This document shows, in pieces, positions 52,874-61,993 of a DNA stretch of 64,000 nucleotides (positions within the stretch are counted from its first letter, which is position 1; every line of letters begins with the position of its first letter). Position numbers and translations under genes: made by a program. The DNA comes from Nocardia miyunensis NBRC 108239 (GTDB lineage Bacteria; Actinomycetota; Actinomycetes; Mycobacteriales; Mycobacteriaceae), in NCBI RefSeq assembly GCF_001613065.1, contig NZ_BDBQ01000023.1:20709-84708 (forward strand), given 5' to 3'. The notes beneath the pieces were generated by a model. It made no database searches. It was not told the origin of the DNA and worked only from the letters and a program-made list of their open reading frames with translations.

Positions 52874-54610
52874 ATGTCTTCACAGGAATTGATTTCATTG
52901 AAATTCGGTGAGTCCGCTGTATTCCGGTGGTTGCCGCCCTCGGTGGTCCTGCCCGCCACCGCCTGCGGTGCGGCGGCGGGCGCGCTGGTCACCGCGCTGC
53001 ACGGGCCGCCGGCGGCGGCGATCGGGGCCGGGGTCGTCGTGGCCGGGCTGGGAACGCCGCGGGTGCGGGGCATGAACATCTGGCGAATCCTCGTGATGCG
53101 CTTGGCATTACGGTGGCGCAACCGGCGTCGGGGCGGTGCGGCGGCGCGGCACGAGGCATTCGACGTGCCGGTTCCCGAGGTCGGCCAGCGATACGGGATG
53201 CGTTGGGACGGCCGGTTTCTGATCACCGTGCTGCAGATGGAACCGACCATCGTCGCGCCGACGCTGCTGTCTCCGAGGGAGATTCGCGCCGTAGACCAGG
53301 TGCCGCTGCAGGAGGTGGCGCGCTGCCTGTCCCAGTTCGACATCCGCCTGGCCGCCATCGACGTCGTCGCGCTCGGGGTCCGCGCGCGCGGCGGTGACGA
53401 GGCGGTTCGGATCTACGAGCGGATGCTCGGGCCGCTGCCCGCGACGTCCTCGCGCACGGTGTGGCTGGTGCTGCGCTTCGATCCGCAGGACAACGCCGAG
53501 GCCATCGGCAGTCGCGGCGGGGGAGCCGAGGGCACCGCCCGCACCGCGGTGGTCGCCACCCGCCGCGTCGTCAATCGCCTGGCCAGGCACCGTGTCCGGG
53601 CCCGCGTGCTGACCGCCGCCGAGATCTCCGCCGCCGGGGCCGCCGCCCGGTACGACACCGATCCGGCCGAGTGGCACGAGCAGTGGCAGGCATTGCGGCG
53701 CGACGAGTTCGAGCTGGCCGGATACGCCATCGCGCCGGATCGGCTCGATTCCGATGTGCTGGCCGGTATCTGGGCGGTTCCCGGACTGTCCACCATGGTC
53801 CGGCTGCGGATCAGCCCGGCCGATGCGGACGACGCCGCCCGCGAGACGGGTGGCCGGGTCGCGCTCACCGCGCTCGTCCGGCACGACACCGTCGGCCCGG
53901 TCGATGAGCAGGTGCGAACCATGTTGTCCGGAATGGGTTTACGACCGCTCACCGGTGAGCAGCGGCGGATACTGCTGGACGGCGGCCAGCACGACGCCGC
54001 CGTCTACGGCGTGCCCGCGACCCTGGCCCGGCTGGCCGTGCCGTCCGGCGGGTGCGGGCAGGTGATCGGTGCGACCGCGGACGGATTCGGCGTCGCGGTA
54101 CCGCTGTTCGGGCCCGCGGTGCGGCACGTGGAGATCGTCGGGCGTCTGCTGCTGGCGCAGCAGGGGGTCGTGCGGGCGATGGCGTTGGGCGCGCGGGTGA
54201 TCGTGCACAGCGCGCGGCCGCAGGAGTGGATGCACCTGGTCCAGCGGGTGGGCCGGCCCGAATCGTTGTCGGTGTCGCACCCCGGCGGGGGCGCACAGCA
54301 CACCGCGGCGGCGACGATGATCGTCTACGACGGCGTCGACTCCGCCGGACAGGTGTCGGAGGCCACCGTGGTGTACGTGCGTCCCCCGGGGACGGCGCTG
54401 TCCGAGACGATCCTCGCCGCCGATGTCGCCCTCATCGAGTCCGACGAAGAGCCCGATCTGGTGGAAATCCGCACTGCGGTAGGGGATTACACGGTGCGGA
54501 TCGTATCGATCCCGGACGAGTTGCGGTACCTGTCGGGCGAATATTCCCCGGCCGCGGGGCCCGTGCGCGCCGCGCCGCGGCCGGAGACGCAGGCCGTCCC
54601 GGCCGGATGA
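52874..54610 (+). CDS. eccE: Type VII secretion protein EccE
   Basis: About 578 residues. Two N-terminal membrane helices (VVLPATACGAAAGALVTALHG and AAAIGAGVVVAGLG) precede a cytoplasmic part with RYGMRWDGRFLITVLQM, typical of EccE. The start is placed at ATG 52874 after AGGAA; in-frame starts at 52754 and 52826 are possible. The triple CACAGGA repeat before it makes the ribosome site ambiguous. It is divergent from eccB and converges on the esx pair. Confidence 0.88.
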   Translation: MSSQELISLKFGESAVFRWLPPSVVLPATACGAAAGALVTALHGPPAAAIGAGVVVAGLGTPRVRGMNIWRILVMRLALRWRNRRRGGAAARHEAFDVPVPEVGQRYGMRWDGRFLITVLQMEPTIVAPTLLSPREIRAVDQVPLQEVARCLSQFDIRLAAIDVVALGVRARGGDEAVRIYERMLGPLPATSSRTVWLVLRFDPQDNAEAIGSRGGGAEGTARTAVVATRRVVNRLARHRVRARVLTAAEISAAGAAARYDTDPAEWHEQWQALRRDEFELAGYAIAPDRLDSDVLAGIWAVPGLSTMVRLRISPADADDAARETGGRVALTALVRHDTVGPVDEQVRTMLSGMGLRPLTGEQRRILLDGGQHDAAVYGVPATLARLAVPSGGCGQVIGATADGFGVAVPLFGPAVRHVEIVGRLLLAQQGVVRAMALGARVIVHSARPQEWMHLVQRVGRPESLSVSHPGGGAQHTAAATMIVYDGVDSAGQVSEATVVYVRPPGTALSETILAADVALIESDEEPDLVEIRTAVGDYTVRIVSIPDELRYLSGEYSPAAGPVRAAPRPETQAVPAG

Positions 54611-54623
54611 GGCGTGGAACGGT

Positions 54624-54655
54624 GTGGGCCCGTCACCTTCGGGTGACGGGCCCAC
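54624..54655. terminator. Bidirectional hairpin terminator between eccE and the esx genes
   Basis: Arms of 14 bases (54624-54637 and 54642-54655) close on a TTCG tetraloop. It lies between convergent eccE and esx transcripts. Confidence 0.88.
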
Positions 54656-54671
54656 GCGCGTTCCGGGTGAT

Positions 54672-54980
54672 CTACCAGGAGAAGTCGTCCGCGACCTTGG
54701 TGTCGGTGGACTGTGCCCGGGACAGCGCGTCCTGGACGTGCTGCGTGCCCTTGGACAGGGTGTTGAGCAGGTCTTCCAGGTCGGTCATCAGGCTGTCGTG
54801 CTTCTGTTTGAAGGTGGCCGAGGCGCCGTTGTCGGTGCCGGAGGACCAGCCCTCGCTCAGCAGGTTGTTCGCCGCGTCCTGAGCGTTCTGCTTCTCGGTG
54901 GTGATCGACTTGTTGTAGCTCTGCAGCTCGCTGACGAGGTTGTCGATGGTGCTGCTGTTGTACAGCATCGTGCCGCTCAT
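54672..54980 (-). CDS. WXG100-family ESX protein (EsxA/EsxB type)
   Basis: 102 residues, a helical hairpin. MLYNSSTIDNLVSELQSYN leads to a turn with LLSEGWSSGTDN, where the Trp is kept but the Gly is displaced by one position from a canonical W-x-G. ATG 54980 is used. It is paired with the gene at 55051 and should form a heterodimer secreted by the neighbouring machine. Confidence 0.9.
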   Translation of the reverse strand: MSGTMLYNSSTIDNLVSELQSYNKSITTEKQNAQDAANNLLSEGWSSGTDNGASATFKQKHDSLMTDLEDLLNTLSKGTQHVQDALSRAQSTDTKVADDFSW

Positions 54981-55050
54981 GAGGGAATCCGTTCTCGAAT
55001 CTGGTTGTCGGCTGGGCGTTTTCACCGGCCTGGCCGGTGGTGACCCGGGA

Positions 55051-55359
55051 TCAGCTGTAGTTGCTGGACAGCGAGGTGAAGCCCGAGGAGGTCTCGTTGT
55101 CGGACGAGGAGATGGTCTTCTCGCCCGTGTTCAGTGCCTCGGAGACCTGGTTCAGGTCCTTGTTCACCTGGCTGATCTTGTCCTCGAGCTGGGTGGCGAA
55201 GTTGTTGAACGCGGTGTAGGCGTCGCCCTCCCAGCCGGACTTCGCGGACTCCACCGAATCGCGCAGCTGGTCGATGGTCTTGTTGATCGGCTCGATGACC
55301 GAGGCGTACGCGTTCGCGTACTTCTGGAATGTGTCGAAATCAAGATACTGAGTTGTCAT
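55051..55359 (-). CDS. WXG100-family ESX protein (EsxA/EsxB type)
   Basis: 102 residues with a canonical SGWEGDAY turn between two helices (FDTFQKYANAYASVIEPINK and NFATQLEDKISQVNKDLNQV). ATG 55359 follows AAAGGA. It is the partner of 54672-54980, transcribed before it with 70 bp between. Confidence 0.93.
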   Translation of the reverse strand: MTTQYLDFDTFQKYANAYASVIEPINKTIDQLRDSVESAKSGWEGDAYTAFNNFATQLEDKISQVNKDLNQVSEALNTGEKTISSSDNETSSGFTSLSSNYS

Positions 55360-55461
55360 GTGGGATCCTTTCGGGTGCTGAACAGGTGACCGCCGGTGCG
55401 GCATGCTCCGGACGAAATCTGGTAGCTGCCGGTCGATTCCGGCATCGGGCTCGGGTGAGAG

Positions 55462-56271
55462 TTACGGCATCCACCTGCCTTCCGGCAGCGATTCGATCAG
55501 CGTGGCGATCACCTGTGCTGCGCGGTGATCGCTGCCCGGGGCGAGCGTGGTCCAGGTCCGGCCGTCGGCGGTGATGCTGCCGCCGCCGATGATGCGACCG
55601 GCGGCCGTGTCGTACACCGCGGCCGCGGCGGGGGATCGCACGGCGAGGCCGTCGCGATGGCTGTAGCAGACGATCTCGGCCGTCGAACGTCGTTGGCACA
55701 GAGCCGCTCCGAAGGCCACCGCGGCGGCGTCCGGGATGCCGAGGCGGTACGCGGCCTGCGCGTAGCCGGTATCGGTGCCGTCCGCGGTGTCGAGCCGCTG
55801 CGCCAATTCGTCGGTCGGTGCGCTGAACGCCGGGAAATCGGCGGGCGGGCACGGTCCCAGCACGGTCAGCAGCGGGCGAGTCAGGGCCGACGGATCATCG
55901 TCGGCCCAGACGGTGCGTACCTCCAGTTCGTCACCGGTGCGGACCGCGACGGCGTGTTCGCGCCCGCGGCGGACCAGGCAGAACCGAACCACCGACGCGC
56001 CACCGGCCTTGTCGCCGCGAATGATTCGCGCGGACAGCTCGCTCTCGGGCCGGGCGAGGGCGAACAGCGCGGTCGCCAGGTCGTCGTCGAGAAGGTCTCC
56101 GACGCGGTCCAGTACGCCGCGTTCGCGCAGGTCGGATACCGCGGTGTGCCGGGCCGCGACGAGCTGCTCGTGGTCGGCGTGCCGGGGACGCACCGCCAGC
56201 GCGGTCGGCAGGGTCTGGATGTCGAGTGCGGCCGCGACGGCCAGCGCGCCGTCGGTGGTGAGGGTGGTCAT
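55462..56271 (-). CDS. espG: ESX secretion-associated chaperone EspG (copy 1)
   Basis: 269 residues with alternating strands and helices: PTALAVRPRHADHEQ, SVVRFCLVRRGREHAVAVRTGDELEVRTVW and a C-terminal VIATLIESLP. EspG proteins bind the tip of PE-PPE pairs and keep them soluble in the cytoplasm. It begins one base from the end of the PPE-like gene, which fits that role. Confidence 0.82.
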   Translation of the reverse strand: MTTLTTDGALAVAAALDIQTLPTALAVRPRHADHEQLVAARHTAVSDLRERGVLDRVGDLLDDDLATALFALARPESELSARIIRGDKAGGASVVRFCLVRRGREHAVAVRTGDELEVRTVWADDDPSALTRPLLTVLGPCPPADFPAFSAPTDELAQRLDTADGTDTGYAQAAYRLGIPDAAAVAFGAALCQRRSTAEIVCYSHRDGLAVRSPAAAAVYDTAAGRIIGGGSITADGRTWTTLAPGSDHRAAQVIATLIESLPEGRWMP

Positions 56272-57305
56272 CAGCCCTCCGGATTCGTCGTGGCCGGATC
56301 CGCGCCCCGCGTCGCGGCCGACCCGCTACCGCCCAATACCGCTGGTGCGGTGGCGAACCCGGCGCTGAGGGTGATCTTCTCGGCCGGGTCCTCGGCGTCG
56401 GACGCGCCCGCGCGCGGTGTGGGTGTGTGCGTGGCGGGTGCGCCGGGCGTCGCGGGGGGCGACACCAGCGGAGTGCTGGTGACGGGGTGCGACTGGACCG
56501 CCTGAACGGGCGTCGTCGCCGTCGCGGCGGGCGCGGTGCCTGCCATCGGCAGCGCGGGTGTCATGGCCAGTGCCTCGCCGCCGACCGGGACCATCGGTGT
56601 CGACGGGATGGATTGCAGGGCGGACAGATCCGGCTGCACGAGATCGCTCATCGCATGCTCCAGCGGCGGCGGGGCGGCGGCCGTCTGCTCGGCGGGTTGC
56701 GCGCTCTTCGCGCTGCTGTTCGATTGTTCGGCAAGCAGATTCGCGCCCGCGGACACCTCCGGCGCGCGATTGTGCTGCCACGGGTGGGCCAGCTGCTCGC
56801 TGGCGGTCTCGTACGACCGCATCGCTCGCGCGGCCTGCTGCTGGACATCGTCGAGTCGATGCTCGGCGGTGTCCAGCAGGCCGGCCAGCAGGGCGCCGGG
56901 CAGCAGGCCGTGCAACAGGTCCTGGGCCGCGTGGATCGTCTGATCCACCTGCGCGAGTTGCGGAACGGTGTTTCGGGCGAGCTGGTACGCGGCCGCCTGC
57001 CGACCGGCGATCGCGGCGTTGGACTGGGCCGCGGCGGCGATCCCGTCCAGCCACTCGGCCAGCGCGGCGAGCTGATTCAAGCCGTCCGCGCTGGAGGAGG
57101 AGGTCCACGCGTCACCGAGGACCGACAGCACGGCACGGAATTCCGTTGCGGCCTCGGTCAATCCGGCGGCGAGGCCGGAATAGGCGAGTCCGGCCTCGGT
57201 CATCGGGGTCGCGCCGGAGCCCGTGGTCACCTCACGCACCAGCTGTTCGGGTGGGACCGCCTCCCACACCGTGCCGGTGAAGCCGGGCCGTGGTGGTTCC
57301 AGCAT
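56271..57305 (-). CDS. PPE-family-like ESX substrate
   Basis: 344 residues from ATG 57305 (a GTG three codons earlier is possible). FTGTVWEAVPPEQLVREV matches the PPE N-terminal motif. A helical bundle follows, with GDAWTSSSSADG as the W-x turn, and then a Pro/Ala/Thr-rich tail. It is preceded by a PE-like gene and followed by espG, so PE, PPE and EspG form the classic trio. Confidence 0.83.
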   Translation of the reverse strand: MLEPPRPGFTGTVWEAVPPEQLVREVTTGSGATPMTEAGLAYSGLAAGLTEAATEFRAVLSVLGDAWTSSSSADGLNQLAALAEWLDGIAAAAQSNAAIAGRQAAAYQLARNTVPQLAQVDQTIHAAQDLLHGLLPGALLAGLLDTAEHRLDDVQQQAARAMRSYETASEQLAHPWQHNRAPEVSAGANLLAEQSNSSAKSAQPAEQTAAAPPPLEHAMSDLVQPDLSALQSIPSTPMVPVGGEALAMTPALPMAGTAPAATATTPVQAVQSHPVTSTPLVSPPATPGAPATHTPTPRAGASDAEDPAEKITLSAGFATAPAVLGGSGSAATRGADPATTNPEG

Positions 57306-57324
57306 CGTGATCACCCGTGCCAGG

Positions 57325-57630
57325 TCAGGCCAGGGCGCGGAACGCGTCGACGGCCTCGTTGTCGGTGTCGCCGAACGAGTTCGAGTGTGTCCGCAGATTG
57401 GCGGCGATCTTGCGGAGCTCGTTCGCGCCGGTGAGATACGACTGCTGGAAGGAGTCGCCGACCCGGTCGAAGGTCCCCGCCACATGCCGTGACACCGGAT
57501 CGAGGGCGGCGGTGGCCGGACTGAGCGAGGGGTGCGAATCGCGCAGGCGCCCCTCCAGCTGGTCGGCCAGCGAGTCCAGTCGCCCGGCGGCCTGACGTGC
57601 CAGTTCGTGATCGAAAGCGAGCTTGTTCAC
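57325..57630 (-). CDS. PE-like small helical ESX protein
   Basis: 101 residues, two long helices (LAFDHELARQAAGRLDSLADQ and GTFDRVGDSFQQSYLTGANEL). It lies directly upstream of the PPE-like gene, the position of PE genes. It lacks the Pro-Glu start of true PE proteins, so the name is positional. Confidence 0.72.
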   Translation of the reverse strand: MNKLAFDHELARQAAGRLDSLADQLEGRLRDSHPSLSPATAALDPVSRHVAGTFDRVGDSFQQSYLTGANELRKIAANLRTHSNSFGDTDNEAVDAFRALA

Positions 57631-57673
57631 GGGACTCTCCTTGGGTCGGAGCGGATATCAGGGGACGGATGGG

Positions 57674-59113
57674 TCAGAGGCTGAACGGGTCGTTGGAGGT
57701 GTCGGCGCCTGCCGCGGCGGTGGGTGTGTCGGTCGTGGTCGTATCGGTCGCGGCCGGATCGGCCGTGACCGCGCCGATCACGGGCGCGGCGGCGGCGTCG
57801 TCGACGTTGTCGCCGACGATGGCGTTGCCGTTGCGGGCGCTCACCAGCGCTTCGGGCACGGCGCCGGCGCCGTTGCCGGATATGCCCGCCCGGATGGCGG
57901 ACAGCGCGCCCGCCCCCGGAACCACTGGCGGCACAGCCGCTTCGGACACCGTCGCCGCGGCGGGAACGGTCTGGGCGACGGGTTCCGCCGCCGCTGTCTC
58001 GGTGACGCCGTCGAGCTTGTTGTCCTGCCAGGCGCCGAGGGCGGCGGGCTCGCTCGCTGCGCCGCCGGCGGCAGCGGAATCCGCGGTGCCGCCGGTGGCT
58101 GCCGTGCCGCCCAGCGAATCGAACTTCGAGGATCCGAGCGCGGGCGCGGTGGCGGCCGATGTGGGTGTGGCCGTGGCTTTCTGGATGGCTTGCTGTGCCG
58201 CGGATGCGAGCGGCTGCACGATCTGCGAGGCGACCGAGAGCAGTTCTTCGAGTTCGCTGCTGCTGCTGCTACTGCTGTCGCTGCTGCTCGAGCTGCTGCT
58301 GCTCGAGCTATCGCTACTGCTACTGCTGCTCGAGCTGCTACTGCTCGTGCTGCTGCCACCGGTACTGCTGCTGTCGCTGCCACCGCTGGTACTGGACCTG
58401 GTGGCGGTTCCGCCCCGGACCGATACCGGGCTGCCGTCTTTCGTCATCTTGGCCGAATGCTCGGCCAGCTGCGCCTTCGTGCTGGCGGTGATCTCGAGCG
58501 CCTCGGCGGCCGCCTGCACCGCGACGGCCACCAGTGCGGTCTGGCCGCCCGGAGTAGCCGCCAGCGGCGACAGGGCCGTCTCGGTGGTGGCCAATCGCGT
58601 TGCCACCGCTGTCATCTGGGCCGATCCGGTCGCCACCGTCGTCGCCGCGGAGCCCAGTGTGCTGTGCATCTGGGTGGCCTGGTTGGAGACGTCCGACGAA
58701 CTGCTCTGCGCGGATTCGCCGGACGAGGTCGCCGAGTCGGTGCCGCTGCTGTCGTTGGAGTCCAGCAGTTCCAGTCCCGCGCTGACCAACCCGATGGCCG
58801 AGCTCAATGCCTGAACCACGTTCTGCAGCAACGACTGTGGGTTGACCGACCCGTGCGAGCCCAGGGTGCCGGTGCCGAAGCCGCCGAACAGATCCGTGAC
58901 CGGTTTGAGCAGGCTGTTCATATCCAGGGTCGGCAGCGACGGCAGCCCCGGCACCGACGTGATCGACTGTCCCGCCGGTACCTCGGGCAGGCCGATGCTG
59001 TTCAGCACCTGGGCGGCCGGCTGATTCGCCAACGACGCCGCGGGGGAATTCTTCAGGGCATCCAGGACCGTGGGATGTAGTGGCGCGCTGAGTGTTTCGG
59101 CAGAGCTGGTCAT
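57674..59113 (-). CDS. Serine-rich ESX-associated protein with poly-Ser tract
   Basis: 479 residues from ATG 59113, overlapping the EspC-like stop as ATGA. The N-terminal 230 residues are helical and resemble EspB/PPE-like bundles (SLANQPAAQVLNSIGLPEVPAG, then a helical block). Near residues 245-290 comes a run of more than 35 residues that are almost all Ser with scattered Asp, encoded by slippage-prone AGC-type triplets. After this are LEELLSVASQIVQPLAS and a long Ala/Thr/Pro/Val tail. It is a likely secreted substrate and possible glycosylation target; no known enzyme domain is seen. Confidence 0.72.
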   Translation of the reverse strand: MTSSAETLSAPLHPTVLDALKNSPAASLANQPAAQVLNSIGLPEVPAGQSITSVPGLPSLPTLDMNSLLKPVTDLFGGFGTGTLGSHGSVNPQSLLQNVVQALSSAIGLVSAGLELLDSNDSSGTDSATSSGESAQSSSSDVSNQATQMHSTLGSAATTVATGSAQMTAVATRLATTETALSPLAATPGGQTALVAVAVQAAAEALEITASTKAQLAEHSAKMTKDGSPVSVRGGTATRSSTSGGSDSSSTGGSSTSSSSSSSSSSSDSSSSSSSSSSDSSSSSSSELEELLSVASQIVQPLASAAQQAIQKATATPTSAATAPALGSSKFDSLGGTAATGGTADSAAAGGAASEPAALGAWQDNKLDGVTETAAAEPVAQTVPAAATVSEAAVPPVVPGAGALSAIRAGISGNGAGAVPEALVSARNGNAIVGDNVDDAAAAPVIGAVTADPAATDTTTTDTPTAAAGADTSNDPFSL

Positions 59114-59430
59114 TGCGAGGAAGATCCGTCGCCGGTGAACCCGGACGCACTGTTCTGCTCGGACTTGCTGTAGGAGTTGGCGGCGTTGTGCGAGACCGTC
59201 GCGGTGTTCTTGAAGACGTTCGCCAGCTGGCTCACCGCGCTGAAGTGATTGGCCTGCGCGTAGGCGAAGCTGGTCAGGAACTCCTGGCCGATGAGCCCGA
59301 ATGTCGTTGCCGCAGAGGTCACACTGGCCGCCTCGTCGACGGTGCCCGCGGCGGTGACCGTGGAGGCTATTCCAGCCGCGATGTCGCCGTACTGTCGAAA
59401 TGTGTTGGGGTCCACCTTGACAACGCTCAT
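59110..59430 (-). CDS. EspC/DUF2580-like ESX-associated protein
   Basis: 106 residues. The opening VKVDPNTFRQYGDIAAG, a middle GLIGQEFLTSFAYAQANHFSAV and a Ser-rich end are typical of EspC-like (DUF2580) proteins. It overlaps the Ser-rich gene by four bases and probably pairs with its product. Confidence 0.82.
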   Translation of the reverse strand: MSVVKVDPNTFRQYGDIAAGIASTVTAAGTVDEAASVTSAATTFGLIGQEFLTSFAYAQANHFSAVSQLANVFKNTATVSHNAANSYSKSEQNSASGFTGDGSSSQ

Positions 59431-59551
59431 CGTGGCTCACTCTCCTGGCGATGTTCCGCCGATTCGTGCCTATGTCGCCCTTTTAATGTTAACGAGCACA
59501 ATGGATTCAGCAAGTCGTAGGTGATCCTTTCGCAAATCATTTTCCCGCCGG

Positions 59552-61993
59552 TTACTGATCGATGATCGGACGCACACTCAGCGGATCCTCCCCGAGTGCT
59601 TCCTCGAGATTTTGTTTGGAGTCGAGCGAGGAAGAACGTTTGCGTTCCTTCTGCTGCCCTTGCGCGTTGTTCATACCGCCGCCCATACCTCCCATCGGCA
59701 TCATCGGCGACTCCTGCCACGAGCCCGCTCCCGAGATCGCGCCCGCCGTCGGCTGTACCGCTTGTTCGGTGGTCGAGCCGCCCGAGGCACTCGGGAACTG
59801 GTTGGCCATGGCGGCGCTGTCCTGTGACAGCGGGCCCGTGGCCCCGGCGGGACCGAGTCCGCCACCGAGTCCGCCGCCACCGCCGCCGAGTCCGCCCGCA
59901 CCGCTCGCGAGATCGCCGACCGGGGTGTGGATGCCGGACGCGCCGTCCAGGCCGGCCCCGTGGAGTCCGCCGGACATTCCGCTCGCGCCGAGCAGGTTCT
60001 TCAGCAGCGAGGAGAGCTCGCTCGATGAACCGGACGAGCTGTCGTCATCGGAGTCATCCGAGTCGTCGGAGCCGGTGGAACTGTCGGAGGAGTCGCTTCC
60101 GGTGGAACTGCTGGTGCTGTAGCTGGTTCCGGTACTGGTGCTGCTGCTTCCGCTGGAACTGCTGCTGCCGGTGCTGGAGTCGCTGCCGGAACTTCCGCTG
60201 GAACTTCCGGTGAGTGCCGATTCCGCACCCGCGGCGTATCCGGCGGTGTAGCCCGCGGAATAACCGGCGGAGTATCCGGAGCTCATGCTGCCGCTGGTGG
60301 TGGTCGTGCCGGTGCCGCTACTGCCGGTGGCGCCCTCGCTCGTGGTGGTTGTGCCGGTACCGGTGCTGGTGGAGCTCGATCCGGTGGGGCTGCCTTCGAC
60401 GGTGTAGGTGTACGGGCTGGATCCGCTGGTGGTGGTTGTGCCGGTGCTGCCGCTGGTGGTGGTGTAGGTGGAGCCGGCTCCACCGGTGGTGTAAGTGGTT
60501 CCGGTACTGGTGGTTCCGGTGCTCGTGCTGCCGCCGCCGCTGGTGGTGTAGGTGGTTCCGGTGCTGCCGCTGGTGGTGCTTCCGCGGCCGGTGGTGGTTG
60601 TTGTTCCGCTGCTGCTGCCGCTGGCTGCTGCTTCTTCGCCTGCTTCGTATCCGGCGCTGTATCCCGCGGAATATCCTGCGGAGTAAGTACTGGATGCGGT
60701 GCTGTCGCTGCTGGTGGATCCGCTGCTGCTGCCGGTGCTGGAGCCGCTGGTGCTGCCGGTGGCGTTGTCGCTTCCGGTGCTGGATCCTGTGGCGTTGTTG
60801 TTGCCTGTGCTGGATCCGGTGCTGTTGCCTGTGCTGGATCCGGTGGTGCTGTTTGATCCGGTGCTGGTTCCGGGGGGTCCGCTGGTGGTGGTGGTGCCGG
60901 GGTCGGAGAAGGCGGGGGTGATTTCGGCGATTTGGCGTAGGCCTGGTGGGTAGAGTTCGGACCAGACTTGTTGGAGTGTGTTGACGTCGTGTTTGGCGCT
61001 GTTGCAGCCGCTGTAGGTGTAGTAGGTGCCGTCGCCGGTGCTGGCGGTGCCGTACATCCAGGAGCCGTCGGTGGCTTCGGTGTATTGCCATTGGCTGGGC
61101 ATTTTTTTCTGGATGTCGTCCAGGAGGCTGGTGAGTTCGGTGATGGTTTTGTTCATGGCGCCCATGGTTTGGCCGAGGGCGGAGACGGCGCCGTTGACGT
61201 AGTTGTCGACGGCGGTGGTGGCGGCGGTGGCGCCGTTGCCGGTCCATTCGCCGGTGTTGAGGGCTTGTTGCATGTTTTCGTGGAGGGTGGTGGCCCAGGT
61301 GTTCCAGGTGGTTTGTAGTGAGGCCCATTGTTCGGCGGTGGCGGAGAGGGAGTTGTTGTTGTTGCGGATGGATTGGCCGATGTGGAGGAAGTCTTCGAGG
61401 GAGAAGGAGGTGCCGTCTTCGGCTTCGCCGGCGATGGTGGTGGCGTAGCTGTCGGCTTGGACGAGGTTGCCGCCGGTGCTGCCGCTGCCGAGGGTGTAGG
61501 CGGTGCCGGAGGATCCGGAGCCGTAGGTGTCGTTGTAGTCGGGGGTGTTGCCGGTGGTGTTGTCGATGGTGAGGGTGGAGTTCGAGTCGGGGTCGAGGGT
61601 GTCGAAGCTGGTGGCGCTGTTGTTTTCGGCGTTGTCGTAGTTTTGGGCGGCGGCTTTGAAGGTTTCGCCCATGTCGGTGACGATGAGTTTGTGTTCGTAG
61701 AGGTCGTTGTAGAGGTCTTGCCATTTGTCGGTGAGTAGGGTGCGGAAGCTCGAGGCTGAGCCGATGGCTTCGGTGTCGGTGTCGGAGTTTTTGGTGACCA
61801 GGGGTTTGGTGGGTGTGGTGAGGGAGCCGACGGAGTTGAGCATGGCTTCGATGTGGCCCAGGAAGGTGGAGGCGGCGTTGTAGGCTTGTTTGGCGACGGT
61901 GGAGTTGAATTGCAGGTCGCTGCCGGAGGCTTGGGCTTGGTCCTTGAGACTCGACCAGTCCGAGGTATCGGTACCCGTTCCAGTAGCCGTCAC
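59552..61993 (-). CDS. Large Ser/Thr/Gly-rich ESX substrate with YSAGY repeats
   Basis: 813 residues from GTG 61993, overlapping the upstream stop as GTGA. Residues 1-370 are a globular helical domain with SDWSSLKDQAQASGSDLQF, QALNTGEWTGNGATAATTAV (a WTG turn) and SQWQYTEATDGSWMYG. Residues 375-700 are almost wholly Ser, Thr and Gly. Two islands of YSAGYSAGY-type repeats interrupt this region. The C-terminus is Gly-rich, then MMPMGGMGGGMNNAQGQQKERKR and SLDSKQNLEEALGEDPLSVRP, a tail shared with the gene at 63256. It is the best candidate for glycosylation and a cell-surface or secreted role. Confidence 0.78.
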   Translation of the reverse strand: MTATGTGTDTSDWSSLKDQAQASGSDLQFNSTVAKQAYNAASTFLGHIEAMLNSVGSLTTPTKPLVTKNSDTDTEAIGSASSFRTLLTDKWQDLYNDLYEHKLIVTDMGETFKAAAQNYDNAENNSATSFDTLDPDSNSTLTIDNTTGNTPDYNDTYGSGSSGTAYTLGSGSTGGNLVQADSYATTIAGEAEDGTSFSLEDFLHIGQSIRNNNNSLSATAEQWASLQTTWNTWATTLHENMQQALNTGEWTGNGATAATTAVDNYVNGAVSALGQTMGAMNKTITELTSLLDDIQKKMPSQWQYTEATDGSWMYGTASTGDGTYYTYSGCNSAKHDVNTLQQVWSELYPPGLRQIAEITPAFSDPGTTTTSGPPGTSTGSNSTTGSSTGNSTGSSTGNNNATGSSTGSDNATGSTSGSSTGSSSGSTSSDSTASSTYSAGYSAGYSAGYEAGEEAAASGSSSGTTTTTGRGSTTSGSTGTTYTTSGGGSTSTGTTSTGTTYTTGGAGSTYTTTSGSTGTTTTSGSSPYTYTVEGSPTGSSSTSTGTGTTTTSEGATGSSGTGTTTTSGSMSSGYSAGYSAGYTAGYAAGAESALTGSSSGSSGSDSSTGSSSSSGSSSTSTGTSYSTSSSTGSDSSDSSTGSDDSDDSDDDSSSGSSSELSSLLKNLLGASGMSGGLHGAGLDGASGIHTPVGDLASGAGGLGGGGGGLGGGLGPAGATGPLSQDSAAMANQFPSASGGSTTEQAVQPTAGAISGAGSWQESPMMPMGGMGGGMNNAQGQQKERKRSSSLDSKQNLEEALGEDPLSVRPIIDQ

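Noticed and set aside
58159..58491. A cysteine-rich small protein opposite the poly-Ser tract
   Set aside because: It is the complement of the AGC-type repeats and has no ribosome site.
60214..61738. Cys/Trp/Arg-rich or Val/Gly-rich plus-strand frames opposite the Ser/Thr-rich gene
   Set aside because: These arise from the repetitive Ser/Thr codons read in other frames and show no start signals.
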